From Jeotgalibacillus proteolyticus (GTDB lineage Bacteria > Bacillota > Bacilli > Bacillales > Jeotgalibacillaceae): a stretch of DNA of 64,000 bases. Below, one piece after another: positions 8,902-18,339 of the stretch (positions within the stretch are counted from its first letter, which is position 1; every line of letters begins with the position of its first letter). The notes under the pieces were generated by a model. It saw nothing but the letters and a program-made list of their open reading frames with translations. It was not told the DNA's origin and ran no database searches. Location: assembly GCF_002926065.1 (NCBI RefSeq), contig NZ_PREZ01000002.1, positions 558,001 through 622,000 of the forward strand, read 5' to 3'. The translations under genes and the position numbers were made by a program.

Positions 8902-9156
8902 TTGAAAAAGTTAGCCTGGTTTTTACTGTTTTTTTATTTGGTTATAACCGTTTTGTGGATAGCAAATTCACTCTATCTTTTTACATTGATCGGTGTAGTC
9001 GCTTGGGTGATACTAATTATTAGCGGCTTTATCATTTATAAAAAGCTTAAAGAGAAGGAACTCATTACTCTTCTTTTACTATACTCAAGCTTCTTTATGC
9101 TTTTTTTGCTGATACTTACTATTATCATCCAGCTCACCGTATCATCCATGCCATAA
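8902..9156 (+). CDS. Small hydrophobic membrane protein
   Basis: An 84-residue protein with three hydrophobic stretches and a KKLKEKE loop. TTG at 8902 is chosen because GAGGAGG lies eight bases before it; in-frame TTG/ATG codons at 8875-8880 have no ribosome site. It is followed 38 bases later by the transporter gene and may be co-transcribed. Function unknown. Confidence 0.5.
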   Translation: MKKLAWFLLFFYLVITVLWIANSLYLFTLIGVVAWVILIISGFIIYKKLKEKELITLLLLYSSFFMLFLLILTIIIQLTVSSMP

Positions 9157-9194
9157 TCGCAGATTGTGATAAAGTGGAGGATAGATAGAATAAC

Positions 9195-10166
9195 TTGCAA
9201 TTGGATGTGGATGGGTTGAATTTATTTGAAAAGCTATATACTGTAATCATTTTTCTGTCTGTGGCAATTGGGATTGCAATTGGACAGATTGATGGCATAC
9301 AGGAAAATGCAGAAGCTTTTATTCTTCCGTTATTAATGTTAATGCTCTATCTGACCTTTATGCAAATCCCGATACATGAGATTGGAAAAGCGTTTAAGAA
9401 CATTAAATTCACCAGCATTTCTGTAATCATTAATTTTATTTGGACACCAGTGTTAGCATGGCTGCTTGCTCTTTTATTTTTACGGGACTCCCCTGCTTTA
9501 TTTATTGGATTTATTATGCTGATGGTTACTCCGTGCACCGACTGGTATTTAATTTTCACGAAGATCGCAAGAGGAAATGTCGCCTTGTCGATGTCTATTT
9601 TACCGTTAAATTTACTTTTGCAAATTGTTTTACTGCCACTGTATCTGCTTGTTTTTGCAGGAACTGCAGGCGTCATTGAGCTTGAATTTCTGATTAAAAG
9701 TATCCTATTGGTATTAATTGTCCCGCTGATTCTCGCTCTGTTTACGAACTGGGTTTTCAAAAAACACCCCAAAAAGAAAGAATCTGTTTTGGCTTCTTTG
9801 AGCGCACTTCCTCTGGTATTTTTAAGCCTTGCCATTTTAGCCATGTTCGCCTCTCAGGGAAATTTACTGCTCGCTAACCTGGACTTATTATGGAAATTAT
9901 TACTTCCTATTTTATTATTCTTTCTCATTAACTATGTGGTCAGCCAGGAGACCGGGGAACGCTTAAACTTCCCTAAACCGGAGAAAACAAGTTTAGGCCT
10001 GACCACGATCGCAAGAAATTCGCCGGTTGCATTGGCGATTGCGATTACCGCCTTCCCCAATCAGCCATTAATTGCCTTAACTTTAATTATTGGACCTCTT
10101 CTGGAACTGCCGATTCTGGCTCTTGTCTCACAGGTTTTATTGGTAACAAATCGTGAGGATAAATAG
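9195..10166 (+). CDS. ACR3/bile-acid:sodium symporter-type transporter
   Basis: A 323-residue protein with about ten membrane helices, of the BART superfamily. The central MVTPCTDWYLIFTKIARGN matches the cysteine-bearing helix of ACR3 arsenite efflux proteins, and TTIARNSPVALAIAI matches the conserved ARN region near helix 9. It may export arsenite or another small solute, but no arsR, arsC or arsA lies nearby, so the substrate is open. The start is uncertain: TTG 9195 is the longest option, with further TTG/GTG codons at 9201, 9207 and 9216, and GGAGG lies 14 bases upstream of the first. Confidence 0.75.
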   Translation: MQLDVDGLNLFEKLYTVIIFLSVAIGIAIGQIDGIQENAEAFILPLLMLMLYLTFMQIPIHEIGKAFKNIKFTSISVIINFIWTPVLAWLLALLFLRDSPALFIGFIMLMVTPCTDWYLIFTKIARGNVALSMSILPLNLLLQIVLLPLYLLVFAGTAGVIELEFLIKSILLVLIVPLILALFTNWVFKKHPKKKESVLASLSALPLVFLSLAILAMFASQGNLLLANLDLLWKLLLPILLFFLINYVVSQETGERLNFPKPEKTSLGLTTIARNSPVALAIAITAFPNQPLIALTLIIGPLLELPILALVSQVLLVTNREDK

Positions 10167-10175
10167 CTCAACAAG

Positions 10176-10223
10176 AAAAGGCGATAACCCGATCAATGTT
10201 AATTGACTCCGGGATCACCTTTT
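10176..10223. terminator. Bidirectional terminator between transporter and fructanase
   Basis: Long imperfect hairpin: AAAAGGCGAT-CCCG pairs with CGGGATCACCTTTT, with an inner ATCAAT/ATTGA stem. It ends both convergent genes, and closes the fructan operon on the minus strand. Confidence 0.7.
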
Positions 10224-10244
10224 ACTTATAATCTGGCATTAATT

Positions 10245-12902
10245 TTATGATTCTGTCTGATGGTTAATAATATATACTGCCATTTTGATCAAGTCTTTAG
10301 CTTTTTGATTCTCCTTACTTTTTTGCAAATGGGAAGAGAACTGCTCTATTTTTTCATATCCCTTCACTTCCTCTTTATTGGCCTGCACAACTTTCTTATT
10401 CTCATATAATTGCTGTGCTTTTTCAAAATGTTTTTGGGCATTTTTTAAATGAGCAAGGGAGGATTGTTTAACTCCCTTGGAAAGTTCAGAGGAAGTTTCT
10501 GCTGCTTCAATCAGGTCATCAAGTCGATATTTCTTAAAAGCAGGTTCAACTGTAAAGTTTGTATACCTTGCCTCTACATTTTCTGTAATCGCACCTGCTG
10601 TTAAGGTATCATCCATTTCTACAATTCTCTTATACACCTCCACTCCGTTTACATAAAAGGTAAACAGGTTCTCCTTTCTTTCAATTTTTAAATTCTGGGG
10701 TTCAGCAAGATCGATTGCTGCAGGAAGATCGACCCCTTCCCAGCCAGATTCTGAACTCGTTTCTGCAAATGTTTCAAGTTTATTAATATCTTTATTTAAA
10801 AAAGCAAACAGGCTGTTACTATCTTGATCCTCTAACGCAATCCCGTATTTAGGAAATCCCTCTGACCCCTGCTTTATCCACTTTATATCTGCAGAAAGAG
10901 TAAAATCACCTGTTAATAGTTCTTCACGGTAAATTCTTGACCATACTTGACTGAAAGAGAGAAAGCTATTGATAGTGGATTGTCCGAAAACATCCCATTT
11001 CCCATCTATGGCTCTGTTAAATGGAGATGGTCCCCATCCAAAAAGATAATCTGTACTGCTGTCTGTTACTCTGATGGTTACTTTTTTAGTACTGATTCCA
11101 TTCGGTTCTCGTACCGTAACAGTGGTTGTTCCTGGTTTTAATCCTTTAACAGAGATGGTTTTATCGTTCAGTTCGTGAATCTCAATAATCCCTTCATTAT
11201 CAGCCGTCCACTGGAATGGTTCTGTTTGTATAAACCAGTCCGGCTTTGCTCCTGCTGTGAGTTCAGCAGTCTCCCCTTGAGGTAAAATGATTAATTCATC
11301 GCTAACAACGATTCTTTCCATCTCCCCTTCCTTCGGAGCATCCCTCCATGTGGATTGCAGGTGATAAAAATCAATTGATTCAACGTTTATACTCCCTCCA
11401 TTTGCATATAGCTCGATGCCTGTATTAGTCGGTTTAGTATAAATTAAATTAGTAAAAACTGTCTCACCATTATCGATAAATAACTCTACTGAAGACTCGT
11501 CTACCAGCCCCCGGATCTTAATGCTTTTTCTATCCGAAGAAAAAGGAGCATTAAATCTTTTTCCAAATGGGAAAGGTTCCCCATTACGATCAATCAATGT
11601 TTGGAGTCCAGCATTTGAGCGATCAAGGAAAAGGGTTTCGTCAGTAACATCAACGCCGAAGACTGTTTCTTCTTTTTCAGATTGACGTAATCGGATTCCG
11701 AATTCATCCACGTCATCCCAGCTGATTTGTGCTTCAAATTCATATGACGCTCCAGAAAACCCTTCAATTTCATGGTTTCCTTCTACCATAAAACTGTCAA
11801 AAGACTGCTCTGTCGCCCGAATCGTTTCGAGTTCGCGGATGGGCTCCTGGAACAATCGGATCTCGCCTTCCTGATTAGTTTGAAGTGTTACTTCTCTTGG
11901 AATTGACATGGAACCCATCCACGGATAAGTCGGTGATTCATACGGGTAGCGCCAATTTGCCATCCATCCTATCCAAATTCGTCTGTCGTCACCTTCTGCA
12001 AGTTCGTTAAATGACTGGGCAGCGTAAAAGTCCTTACCAGCATCTGTATAGAATATTTTTTCAGGTGAATGATCATTAACAAAAACTGAACCATCAAATT
12101 CCCCAATGAAGTATTGGTTTGTAGACCCCTCCGTTACAGGATTGTCTCCGATACTTACGGTCAGTACCCATTTTTGGTTTTCTTTATCTCCATCTACAGG
12201 CAGGCGGAATAAATCAGGTGTCTCCCATACTGCTATATGACTTCCCTCTTCATTTCCCTGCTCATCCACGCCGAATTTACTTTGGTATTCCCAATTGATT
12301 AAATTAGGAGAGTTATAGAAGGTTACACTTTTGTCCGTGGTGACCGCCATTACCCATTTCTCTGTTTCTTCGTGCCAAAATACTTTGGGATCACGAAAGT
12401 CTTTAATGCCGGGATTTTCGATAACAGGATTGCCGGTATACCGTGCCCATGTTCTACCGTTATCTTTACTGTATGCTATTCCCTGTTCTTCTCCATTTGC
12501 CGTGCTTGTATAAATTGCAACCATTCCTGCTTTTCCATCAAAAAAGCCCGTGGTATCGTTCCAATCGATAACGGCTGTTCCCGACAATGCCTGCCCTAAT
12601 TCGTCATGCTCAAGTGCAATGGGAAGATGCTCCCAGTGAAGCATATCTTTACTGACAGCATGTGCCCAAGTCCCCATTTTCTGATGAAACAAGTGATACT
12701 CACCATTATAATAAATCAGCCCATTTGGGTCAGCAAGCCTTCCCTGAGGGGTAGAGAAGTGATACTGAGGACGATATTGTTCCGTATAGTACTCAGTATC
12801 CGATATAGTAGATTCCTCTTCAAAATTTTCAGCTTCTTGAGGGCCAAAGCCTGCAGCGATAATGACACTTGCTATTGATAATAATACAAATTTCCTTTTC
12901 AC
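10245..12902 (-). CDS. Secreted multidomain GH32 fructanase (levanase/inulinase type)
   Basis: Cleaves fructose units from levan or inulin outside the cell. The 885-residue protein starts with a signal peptide (KRKFVLLSIASVIIAAGFG). The GH32 five-blade domain runs from about residue 45: Asp58 in RLADPNG is the nucleophile, Asp171 in FRDPK the transition-state stabiliser, Glu227 in WETPDLF the acid/base; the usual Cys after Glu is Thr. The GH32 beta-sandwich follows to about 515, then an Ig-like (Big_2) domain near 535-620, a lectin-like beta domain near 630-805, and a charged helical tail (FIVAR-like). GTG 12902 is chosen because AAGGAGG precedes it and the signal peptide starts there. It is last in the fructan operon, 221 bases after the other GH32 gene. 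Confidence 0.88.
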   Translation of the reverse strand: MKRKFVLLSIASVIIAAGFGPQEAENFEEESTISDTEYYTEQYRPQYHFSTPQGRLADPNGLIYYNGEYHLFHQKMGTWAHAVSKDMLHWEHLPIALEHDELGQALSGTAVIDWNDTTGFFDGKAGMVAIYTSTANGEEQGIAYSKDNGRTWARYTGNPVIENPGIKDFRDPKVFWHEETEKWVMAVTTDKSVTFYNSPNLINWEYQSKFGVDEQGNEEGSHIAVWETPDLFRLPVDGDKENQKWVLTVSIGDNPVTEGSTNQYFIGEFDGSVFVNDHSPEKIFYTDAGKDFYAAQSFNELAEGDDRRIWIGWMANWRYPYESPTYPWMGSMSIPREVTLQTNQEGEIRLFQEPIRELETIRATEQSFDSFMVEGNHEIEGFSGASYEFEAQISWDDVDEFGIRLRQSEKEETVFGVDVTDETLFLDRSNAGLQTLIDRNGEPFPFGKRFNAPFSSDRKSIKIRGLVDESSVELFIDNGETVFTNLIYTKPTNTGIELYANGGSINVESIDFYHLQSTWRDAPKEGEMERIVVSDELIILPQGETAELTAGAKPDWFIQTEPFQWTADNEGIIEIHELNDKTISVKGLKPGTTTVTVREPNGISTKKVTIRVTDSSTDYLFGWGPSPFNRAIDGKWDVFGQSTINSFLSFSQVWSRIYREELLTGDFTLSADIKWIKQGSEGFPKYGIALEDQDSNSLFAFLNKDINKLETFAETSSESGWEGVDLPAAIDLAEPQNLKIERKENLFTFYVNGVEVYKRIVEMDDTLTAGAITENVEARYTNFTVEPAFKKYRLDDLIEAAETSSELSKGVKQSSLAHLKNAQKHFEKAQQLYENKKVVQANKEEVKGYEKIEQFSSHLQKSKENQKAKDLIKMAVYIINHQTES

Positions 12903-12999
12903 AATTTTAAAAGCCTCCTTATTTTTTCTACCCCTTATGCGTTCGTCGTTCACCTCCAGGATCCGAAGGAAGCGTGCTACATTCTTATTCATAAAGTTG

Positions 13000-13020
13000 A
13001 TTTCCGCTGTCACTCCGGAA
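13000..13020. repeat. Possible fragment of the dispersed intergenic repeat
   Basis: Minus-strand CAGCGGAAATCAAC matches the end of the repeat seen at 57200-57262. The rest of the 221-base gap (12903-13123) shows no clear gene or terminator, so read-through between the two GH32 genes is likely. Confidence 0.35.
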
Positions 13021-13123
13021 TTGATTTTTTACAATTAAAAAGGCTCCCCCTTGTCTGCAAGTAAATGCCGTTGTATGTAAGCAACTTCATCCAGCTGACT
13101 TTAAGGAGTAAGCCTGTCATTCA

Positions 13124-14569
13124 TTATTTTTTTAAAGAGGATAAATATCCCTGAACCTTAATTGTTCCTTCCGGTGAAGATATTGTTAGTTCACTGCAGA
13201 TCTGATCAGGGTAAACCAAGCTGGTTAAAGAATAAGCCCCCTCATTGACAAGCAATTCTATCGAAGAAGAGTCGAGCAGTAAACGCAAATTAATCGAATC
13301 AGTCAGCTTAGTATCTATTAGTTGTTCATGTGCAAACATCTCAGAAAAATCAATTGCACCAGAACGCTTTCGATCTAAGATGATTTGGTTCTTCACAGCA
13401 TCAAAAGTGATTTCCGTGGATTGTTCTTTAGTATGATGCACGGTAATAGCGAATAACTTTGACTCCATTCTTTCAATTTTTATATCAAGTTCAATGGGCC
13501 CTTGAGAGACTACAACTTTTTTTGAGCCCTTTTGAATTTTCTCTATGAGCGGTATTTTTTCTGTTAAAAACGAATCCACTTCTTTTACAAACTTCTGAAT
13601 AACGAAAGACTCTCCGTCAATAGTTCTAAGTGTAAGTTCACGGGGAAGAGTCATTTGCCCGCGCCAGCCGTCTGTCGGAATCTGATTTGCATATCGCCAG
13701 TTGTTCATCCATCCCAAATAAATTCGTCTTCCATCTTCTTTTGGAATATCTGAAAAGCTCACACCGGCATAATTATCTTTTCCATAATCAAGCCATTTCA
13801 CAGAAACCTGATCTGTGATAAAGGTATTTCCATCAAAAGACCCTGTAAAATACTGTGTTCGGGAACCCATTTCAAGTTCAACATCATCCCCTATACTGAC
13901 AAGGAGCACCCACTTTTCTTCTGAGGAATTTTCATCTTTCAAGATAAATAAATCCGGACATTCCCACACCCCGGCATGAGAACCTTTTCCTTCCCCAAAT
14001 TCACTTCGAAATTGCCAATCAATTAAATTAGCAGATGAATAAAAGGTAATGGTTTGTCCCGTGGCCAACACCATAATCCATTTATTTGTCTCGTGATGCC
14101 AAAATACTTTAGGGTCTCTAAAATCGACTTTTGATTCGTGCGCCAATACCGGATTTTCCTTGTATTTTTCCCACGATCTCCCTTTGTCACGGCTATATGC
14201 AAGACTTTGAGTTTGTACAGGAGCTGAGCCATCTTTCTTATCTAAATGATGAGTGAAAATCGCAACTATTCCCGGCTCCTCCGGGAAAAAACCAGTTGAA
14301 TTATGCCAGTCGACTATCGCACTTCCTGAAAAAATGGTTCCATTTTCGTCAGGATAAAGAGCGATATCAAGTTCTTCCCACTGAATTAAATCCTTGCTGA
14401 CAGCATGGCCCCAGTGCATGGGACCCCAGGTGCTGCCGTTTGGGTGATATTGATAAAACAGATGATATTCTCCTTCAAAGTACACTAGTCCATTTGGGTC
14501 ATTTAACCAATGCTGCTTTGGTGCAAAATGCAGCTTTGGTTTATATTTTTCCACTGAATTTATCACCAT
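13124..14569 (-). CDS. Intracellular GH32 fructanase
   Basis: A 481-residue GH32 enzyme without signal peptide, so it should act in the cytoplasm on imported fructo-oligosaccharides. All three catalytic motifs are present: Asp24 in WLNDPNG, Asp152 in FRDPK, Glu203 in WECPDLF, followed by the beta-sandwich module to the end. The sequence resembles levanase/SacC-type more than phospho-sucrose hydrolases, and the transporter beside it is ABC rather than PTS, which fits unphosphorylated substrate. ATG 14569 with GGAGGG just before is the start; an in-frame codon at 14593 lies inside the upstream gene. One base separates it from the binding-protein gene, so translation may be coupled. Confidence 0.88.
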   Translation of the reverse strand: MVINSVEKYKPKLHFAPKQHWLNDPNGLVYFEGEYHLFYQYHPNGSTWGPMHWGHAVSKDLIQWEELDIALYPDENGTIFSGSAIVDWHNSTGFFPEEPGIVAIFTHHLDKKDGSAPVQTQSLAYSRDKGRSWEKYKENPVLAHESKVDFRDPKVFWHHETNKWIMVLATGQTITFYSSANLIDWQFRSEFGEGKGSHAGVWECPDLFILKDENSSEEKWVLLVSIGDDVELEMGSRTQYFTGSFDGNTFITDQVSVKWLDYGKDNYAGVSFSDIPKEDGRRIYLGWMNNWRYANQIPTDGWRGQMTLPRELTLRTIDGESFVIQKFVKEVDSFLTEKIPLIEKIQKGSKKVVVSQGPIELDIKIERMESKLFAITVHHTKEQSTEITFDAVKNQIILDRKRSGAIDFSEMFAHEQLIDTKLTDSINLRLLLDSSSIELLVNEGAYSLTSLVYPDQICSELTISSPEGTIKVQGYLSSLKK

Positions 14570-14570
14570 A

Positions 14571-16175
14571 TTATCCCTCCATTTGATCATCATAGCCTGT
14601 TTGCTTAATCTCCAGCCATTCAGAGAGCCCTAAACGCTCCAGTTCCTCCAAATACTCGTCCCATTCTGCTTCAACGCTGCCATTTGTAATCCATTCTGCA
14701 CGTTTTCTTTCAACATAAGGAATAAGGTCAGCTTCAATTGTTGAAAGTCTCTCTGAATCTTCTATTGATAAAAATACTCTTGGAAAAATATTGTCTGCCT
14801 GCATATCCGGTACCATTACATTTTTCATCAGATCCAGTCTCCATGCAGCATCATCCGGTTTAGTCGTAACCGTCCCGTAATACTCATCCAAAATCGCCAG
14901 TGGTCCGCCGATGGATGTTTGTTCTCTTAACTCAACAGGAGCTGTACCTTCAAGAGGCAGATGCGTCAGCATATTAGCGCTTTCATCTAATTCAAAGATA
15001 TTCTGCTTCGTTTCGTCTCCGTATGTTCCCCAGTTATTTTGAACTGATTGGACCGGATCGTAAAGCTTATCGATCCATTTAGCTGTCAATTCAAGATTTT
15101 TATTTGCACTTGTAATGACCATTCTTCCTCTGTCAAAGCCCATGCCATTTGTACGTGCCACATTTTTTGACCCATCCGGTCCTTCAAGTGCCGGCAGTAA
15201 GTCATATTCATCATTCATTCCGGTAATATTCCCTTTATCCCATGTAAAGTATAGGCCATATCTGTTTTCTCTTCCTTTAGACAGGTACGTGTTCCAGTCC
15301 TGTTCAAACGCTTCTACATCCATTAAATCTTCTTCATACAATTCATTAAAATAAGAGATCGCATCCTTATAGCCGTCCTCTGCAGCAGTGAGTACGACTT
15401 CTCCCTCATTTGTTACAACCGTATGATCCCAATTATCGCCAAGACCGAAAGAACCGAATAGGAAGGAAAGATCTTCTCCTCCTCCATTGATAATAAATGA
15501 CATCGGAATGGTATTTCCATCACCGGCAGGATCATTTTCTTTAAATGCAATCAATACTTCTTTTAATTCTTCTGTAGTTGTCGGCATGTCTAAGCCAAGC
15601 TCTTCAAGCCAGCTGACATTTATCCATGGGAAGGCATCGACTGAATGAATGCTCTCTTTCCCGGAACCAAGCTCCTCAATCCATGGGAAAGAATAAATAT
15701 GTCCGTCCGGAGCTGTAATCATTGATTTATATTCAGGGGCCTTATCAAGTACAGCTTTAAGATTCGGCATATGTTCCTCAATCAGCTCCTCTACGGGAAC
15801 GATTGCTTCATCCTTTGCAAGCTTTAGCAGTTCATTGTCATTTAAACCTGCATTCATAATTGCATCAGGATGCTCGCCGCTTGCGATTGCAAGATTTCTT
15901 TTTTCCGCAAACGAATCATTCAAATAATTCTTCCATTCAATATGAACGCCGGTCTGTTCTTCCAATCGTTCAAAGATAAGTTTTTCGTTAGGATCGGTTG
16001 GGGCAAGCGGTGAGCTTTGTGTCATAAATTTCAGTGTTACCTCTTCCTCCAGAGGAAATGTGATATCAGATAGCTCGTAATCTTCCGAGGATGCACTGTT
16101 ATCATTGCTGCTGCAGCCAGTTACAACTATTGCGCCAATCATCAAAGGCGACATTACTTTTAGTATTTTTTTCAT
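14571..16175 (-). CDS. ABC sugar-binding lipoprotein (LplA/YtcQ type)
   Basis: Captures oligosaccharide at the cell surface for the two permeases upstream. The 534-residue protein has a lipoprotein signal MKKILKVMSPLMIGAIVV with lipobox VTGC at residues 18-21, then a type-1 extracellular solute-binding fold. Length and sequence style match the long Lpl/YtcQ family of CUT1 transporters. GAGGG precedes the ATG. Order permease-permease-binding protein-GH32-GH32 indicates fructo-oligosaccharides as cargo. This is inferred from context. Confidence 0.88.
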   Translation of the reverse strand: MKKILKVMSPLMIGAIVVTGCSSNDNSASSEDYELSDITFPLEEEVTLKFMTQSSPLAPTDPNEKLIFERLEEQTGVHIEWKNYLNDSFAEKRNLAIASGEHPDAIMNAGLNDNELLKLAKDEAIVPVEELIEEHMPNLKAVLDKAPEYKSMITAPDGHIYSFPWIEELGSGKESIHSVDAFPWINVSWLEELGLDMPTTTEELKEVLIAFKENDPAGDGNTIPMSFIINGGGEDLSFLFGSFGLGDNWDHTVVTNEGEVVLTAAEDGYKDAISYFNELYEEDLMDVEAFEQDWNTYLSKGRENRYGLYFTWDKGNITGMNDEYDLLPALEGPDGSKNVARTNGMGFDRGRMVITSANKNLELTAKWIDKLYDPVQSVQNNWGTYGDETKQNIFELDESANMLTHLPLEGTAPVELREQTSIGGPLAILDEYYGTVTTKPDDAAWRLDLMKNVMVPDMQADNIFPRVFLSIEDSERLSTIEADLIPYVERKRAEWITNGSVEAEWDEYLEELERLGLSEWLEIKQTGYDDQMEG

Positions 16176-16216
16176 TTAAAATCCCTCGCTTTTTATTTTT
16201 TGTTTTTGTACCGGGG

Positions 16217-17092
16217 TTATTTTAATGACCCAACCATGACTCCCTTTTCAAAGTATTTTTGGAAGAAAGGATACATAATTAACAGCGGCAAACTCGCAAT
16301 AACAATAGATGAATACTTGATCATTTCAGAAATGCGCTGCATTTCAGCTCTTGCCATTTGATCGCCAATCATGCCCGGCTGTACTTCGTTTTGAATGAGT
16401 ATGGATCGTAAAACTAGTTGGAGCGGATAAAGCTCCTGATCCTCGAGGTAGATCATGGCATCAAAGTATGCGTTCCATTGTCCAATAAAGGCGTATAGAG
16501 CAAGAACAAAAATGATCGGTTTTGACAGAGGCAATATAATTTTAAGGAAGATTTTAAAATCAGAGGCTCCATCTATTTTTGCCGCTTCTTTTAACTCATT
16601 TGGAATCGCTTTAAAATAAGTTCTTGCCAGGATAATAAACCAGACAGAGATTGCATTTGGGAGAATAATTGCCCACATGGTATTTAGCATTCCGAGATCT
16701 CTCACCAAAAGATAAGTAGGAACTAAACCGCCATTAAAGAACATGGTGACTAAGAAAAAAACCATAATTGTCTTTTTCCCGACTAACCCTTCCTGCGATA
16801 AGGTATAGCCTGCAAGAACGGATACAACAACCGACACGATGGTAAATCCGCCGGCATAAATAATTGAATTAACAAAACCCCGGAGAATGGTGTTATCAGA
16901 AAAAATCCGTTTATATCCATCCAGGCTCCAATCCGACAGGCTGATATTAAACCCTTTGTTCAGCAAGGCATTTGGCTGCAAAAAAGATGCAAGTAATACA
17001 TAGAGCAGCGGTATAAGTACCACCAGCACAATAATAGTTAATAAAACCCGGTTGATGATTAGTAAAATCCGGTCATTTCTTGAATGATTCAT
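16217..17092 (-). CDS. ABC sugar permease (LplC/YtcP type)
   Basis: A 291-residue membrane permease with six hydrophobic helices. The EAA loop that contacts the ATPase is seen as ELKEAAKIDGASDFKIF (about residues 177-193). It ends in the conserved VGSLK. GGAGGG precedes the ATG. It pairs with the permease gene 16 bases upstream. No ATPase gene is present in the locus, which is usual for this family: they share an MsmX-type ATPase encoded elsewhere. Confidence 0.9.
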   Translation of the reverse strand: MNHSRNDRILLIINRVLLTIIVLVVLIPLLYVLLASFLQPNALLNKGFNISLSDWSLDGYKRIFSDNTILRGFVNSIIYAGGFTIVSVVVSVLAGYTLSQEGLVGKKTIMVFFLVTMFFNGGLVPTYLLVRDLGMLNTMWAIILPNAISVWFIILARTYFKAIPNELKEAAKIDGASDFKIFLKIILPLSKPIIFVLALYAFIGQWNAYFDAMIYLEDQELYPLQLVLRSILIQNEVQPGMIGDQMARAEMQRISEMIKYSSIVIASLPLLIMYPFFQKYFEKGVMVGSLK

Positions 17093-17108
17093 GGTTTACC
17101 CTCCTCTC

Positions 17109-18113
17109 TTAAATCAGCCCTTCACCTTCGTTTAATTTTTTCACAACCTGGTTTACAAAAATTAATAACCCAACATTAATTACTGCGTTAAACAGACCTA
17201 CTGCCGTTGCGAATGAATAATCACCCGCCAATAAACCCCTTTTATATACATAAGTCGGAATAATCTCCGAGGTTGGAAGATTCATTGATGTTTGCAGCAA
17301 ATAGGCTTTTTCAAAACCAATGGCCATGATGCCGCCAGCTGCCAAAATAAACAGCACCGCCATAACAGGCTTTAAAACCGGCAGTTCAATGTGTATGATT
17401 CGTTGTAACAGCGAGGCTCCATCAATAGTCGCCGCGTCATGAAGCTGCGGATCCACATTAGCGAGAGCTGCTACGTAGATAATGGATGCCCATCCTGCTC
17501 CCTGCCATATACCGGAAGTAATATAAATCGAACGAAAGGAATCCGGGTCTGACATAAATGAAAATGAAGTTCCAAATACATTTGTCAAAATAACATTGAT
17601 TGGACCCGTAGGAGAAAGAAATAGAAAAACCATTCCTGAGATAACAACAACCGATATAAAATGAGGTGCGTATAATACAAGTTGAATATTTTTCTTCGCT
17701 TTTGCCCTTCTAATCTGATTAAGCATAAGTGCGAGAATTATAGGAATCGGAAACCCCAGCAGCAGTTCGAATGAACTTAATTTCAGCGTGTTCATAAAGA
17801 TTGCAAGGAAATTTGGTGAAGTTAAGAAAGCTGTAAAATGCTTTAATCCAACCCATTCGCTTCCCAGAATCCCCTTCATAGGACTAAAATCTTTAAAAGC
17901 AATAAGTGCGCCATACATTGGGATGTACTTAAAAATAATGGTAAGTATAATCGCCGGCAAAATTAACAAATAGAGAATATAGTTATTTTTAATGTATTTG
18001 AGCTGCTGCTTAATTTTTGATTTCTTTTCTTTCTTTGGCGGCTGTTTATTTTGCTGTGCCGCGTAAAGTTGATTTTCTTCAAATTCTTTTTGAGGCTTTA
18101 CTAAATTCTGCAT
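17109..18113 (-). CDS. ABC sugar permease (LplB type)
   Basis: A 334-residue permease, first gene of the transport operon. The N-terminal 50 residues are polar and lysine-rich (QPPKKEKKSKIKQQ), then six membrane helices follow. The EAA loop is present (DPQLHDAATIDGASLLQRI). ATG 18113 with GGAGGGGG before it is preferred over an in-frame ATG at 18152, which lies inside the cre box. Transcription should start near 18172 and be repressed by CcpA through the cre. Confidence 0.9.
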   Translation of the reverse strand: MQNLVKPQKEFEENQLYAAQQNKQPPKKEKKSKIKQQLKYIKNNYILYLLILPAIILTIIFKYIPMYGALIAFKDFSPMKGILGSEWVGLKHFTAFLTSPNFLAIFMNTLKLSSFELLLGFPIPIILALMLNQIRRAKAKKNIQLVLYAPHFISVVVISGMVFLFLSPTGPINVILTNVFGTSFSFMSDPDSFRSIYITSGIWQGAGWASIIYVAALANVDPQLHDAATIDGASLLQRIIHIELPVLKPVMAVLFILAAGGIMAIGFEKAYLLQTSMNLPTSEIIPTYVYKRGLLAGDYSFATAVGLFNAVINVGLLIFVNQVVKKLNEGEGLI

Positions 18114-18151
18114 AACCTTCCCCCTCCTTTTGTACTCACTTTTATGCTCCA

Positions 18152-18165
18152 AGAAAGCGTTTTCT
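18152..18165 (-). promoter_or_regulatory. cre box (CcpA site) of the fructan transport operon
   Basis: AGAAAGCGTTTTCT closely fits the catabolite-responsive element consensus (TGNAANCGNTNNCA-like with the central CG). It lies about 7-20 bases downstream of the predicted transcript start, where CcpA binding blocks elongation. Confidence 0.7.
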
Positions 18166-18178
18166 TTTTCTTAAATTC

Positions 18179-18187
18179 ACTATAGCA
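18179..18187 (-). promoter_or_regulatory. Extended -10 promoter of the fructan transport operon
   Basis: Minus strand reads TGCTATAGT, an extended -10 element. No good -35 is visible 17 bases upstream, as expected for a promoter that needs an activator such as the adjacent AraC-type regulator. Confidence 0.5.
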
Positions 18188-18260
18188 GAGCATTTGAAAT
18201 GAACAGTTTAAAATCTTTGGTTGCATGCATCTAATATTTTCGGCATTCAAAACTATTACA

Positions 18261-18296
18261 ATAAAAAAACACTTCCTTTTTATAGAGGAAGTGTTT
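18261..18296 (-). terminator. Terminator of the sensor operon
   Basis: An 11-bp perfect stem AAACACTTCCT/AGGAAGTGTTT followed on the minus strand by TTTTTTTAT. It separates the regulatory genes from the transport operon. Confidence 0.88.
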
Positions 18297-18339
18297 AAAT
18301 GGTCTTTACAATTAATATGGATTTTAAAAAATGTTTTCA

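Noticed and set aside
9347-9844. 165-residue minus-strand frame inside the ACR3-like transporter gene
   Set aside because: Shadow of a membrane-protein gene; no ribosome site and no motif.
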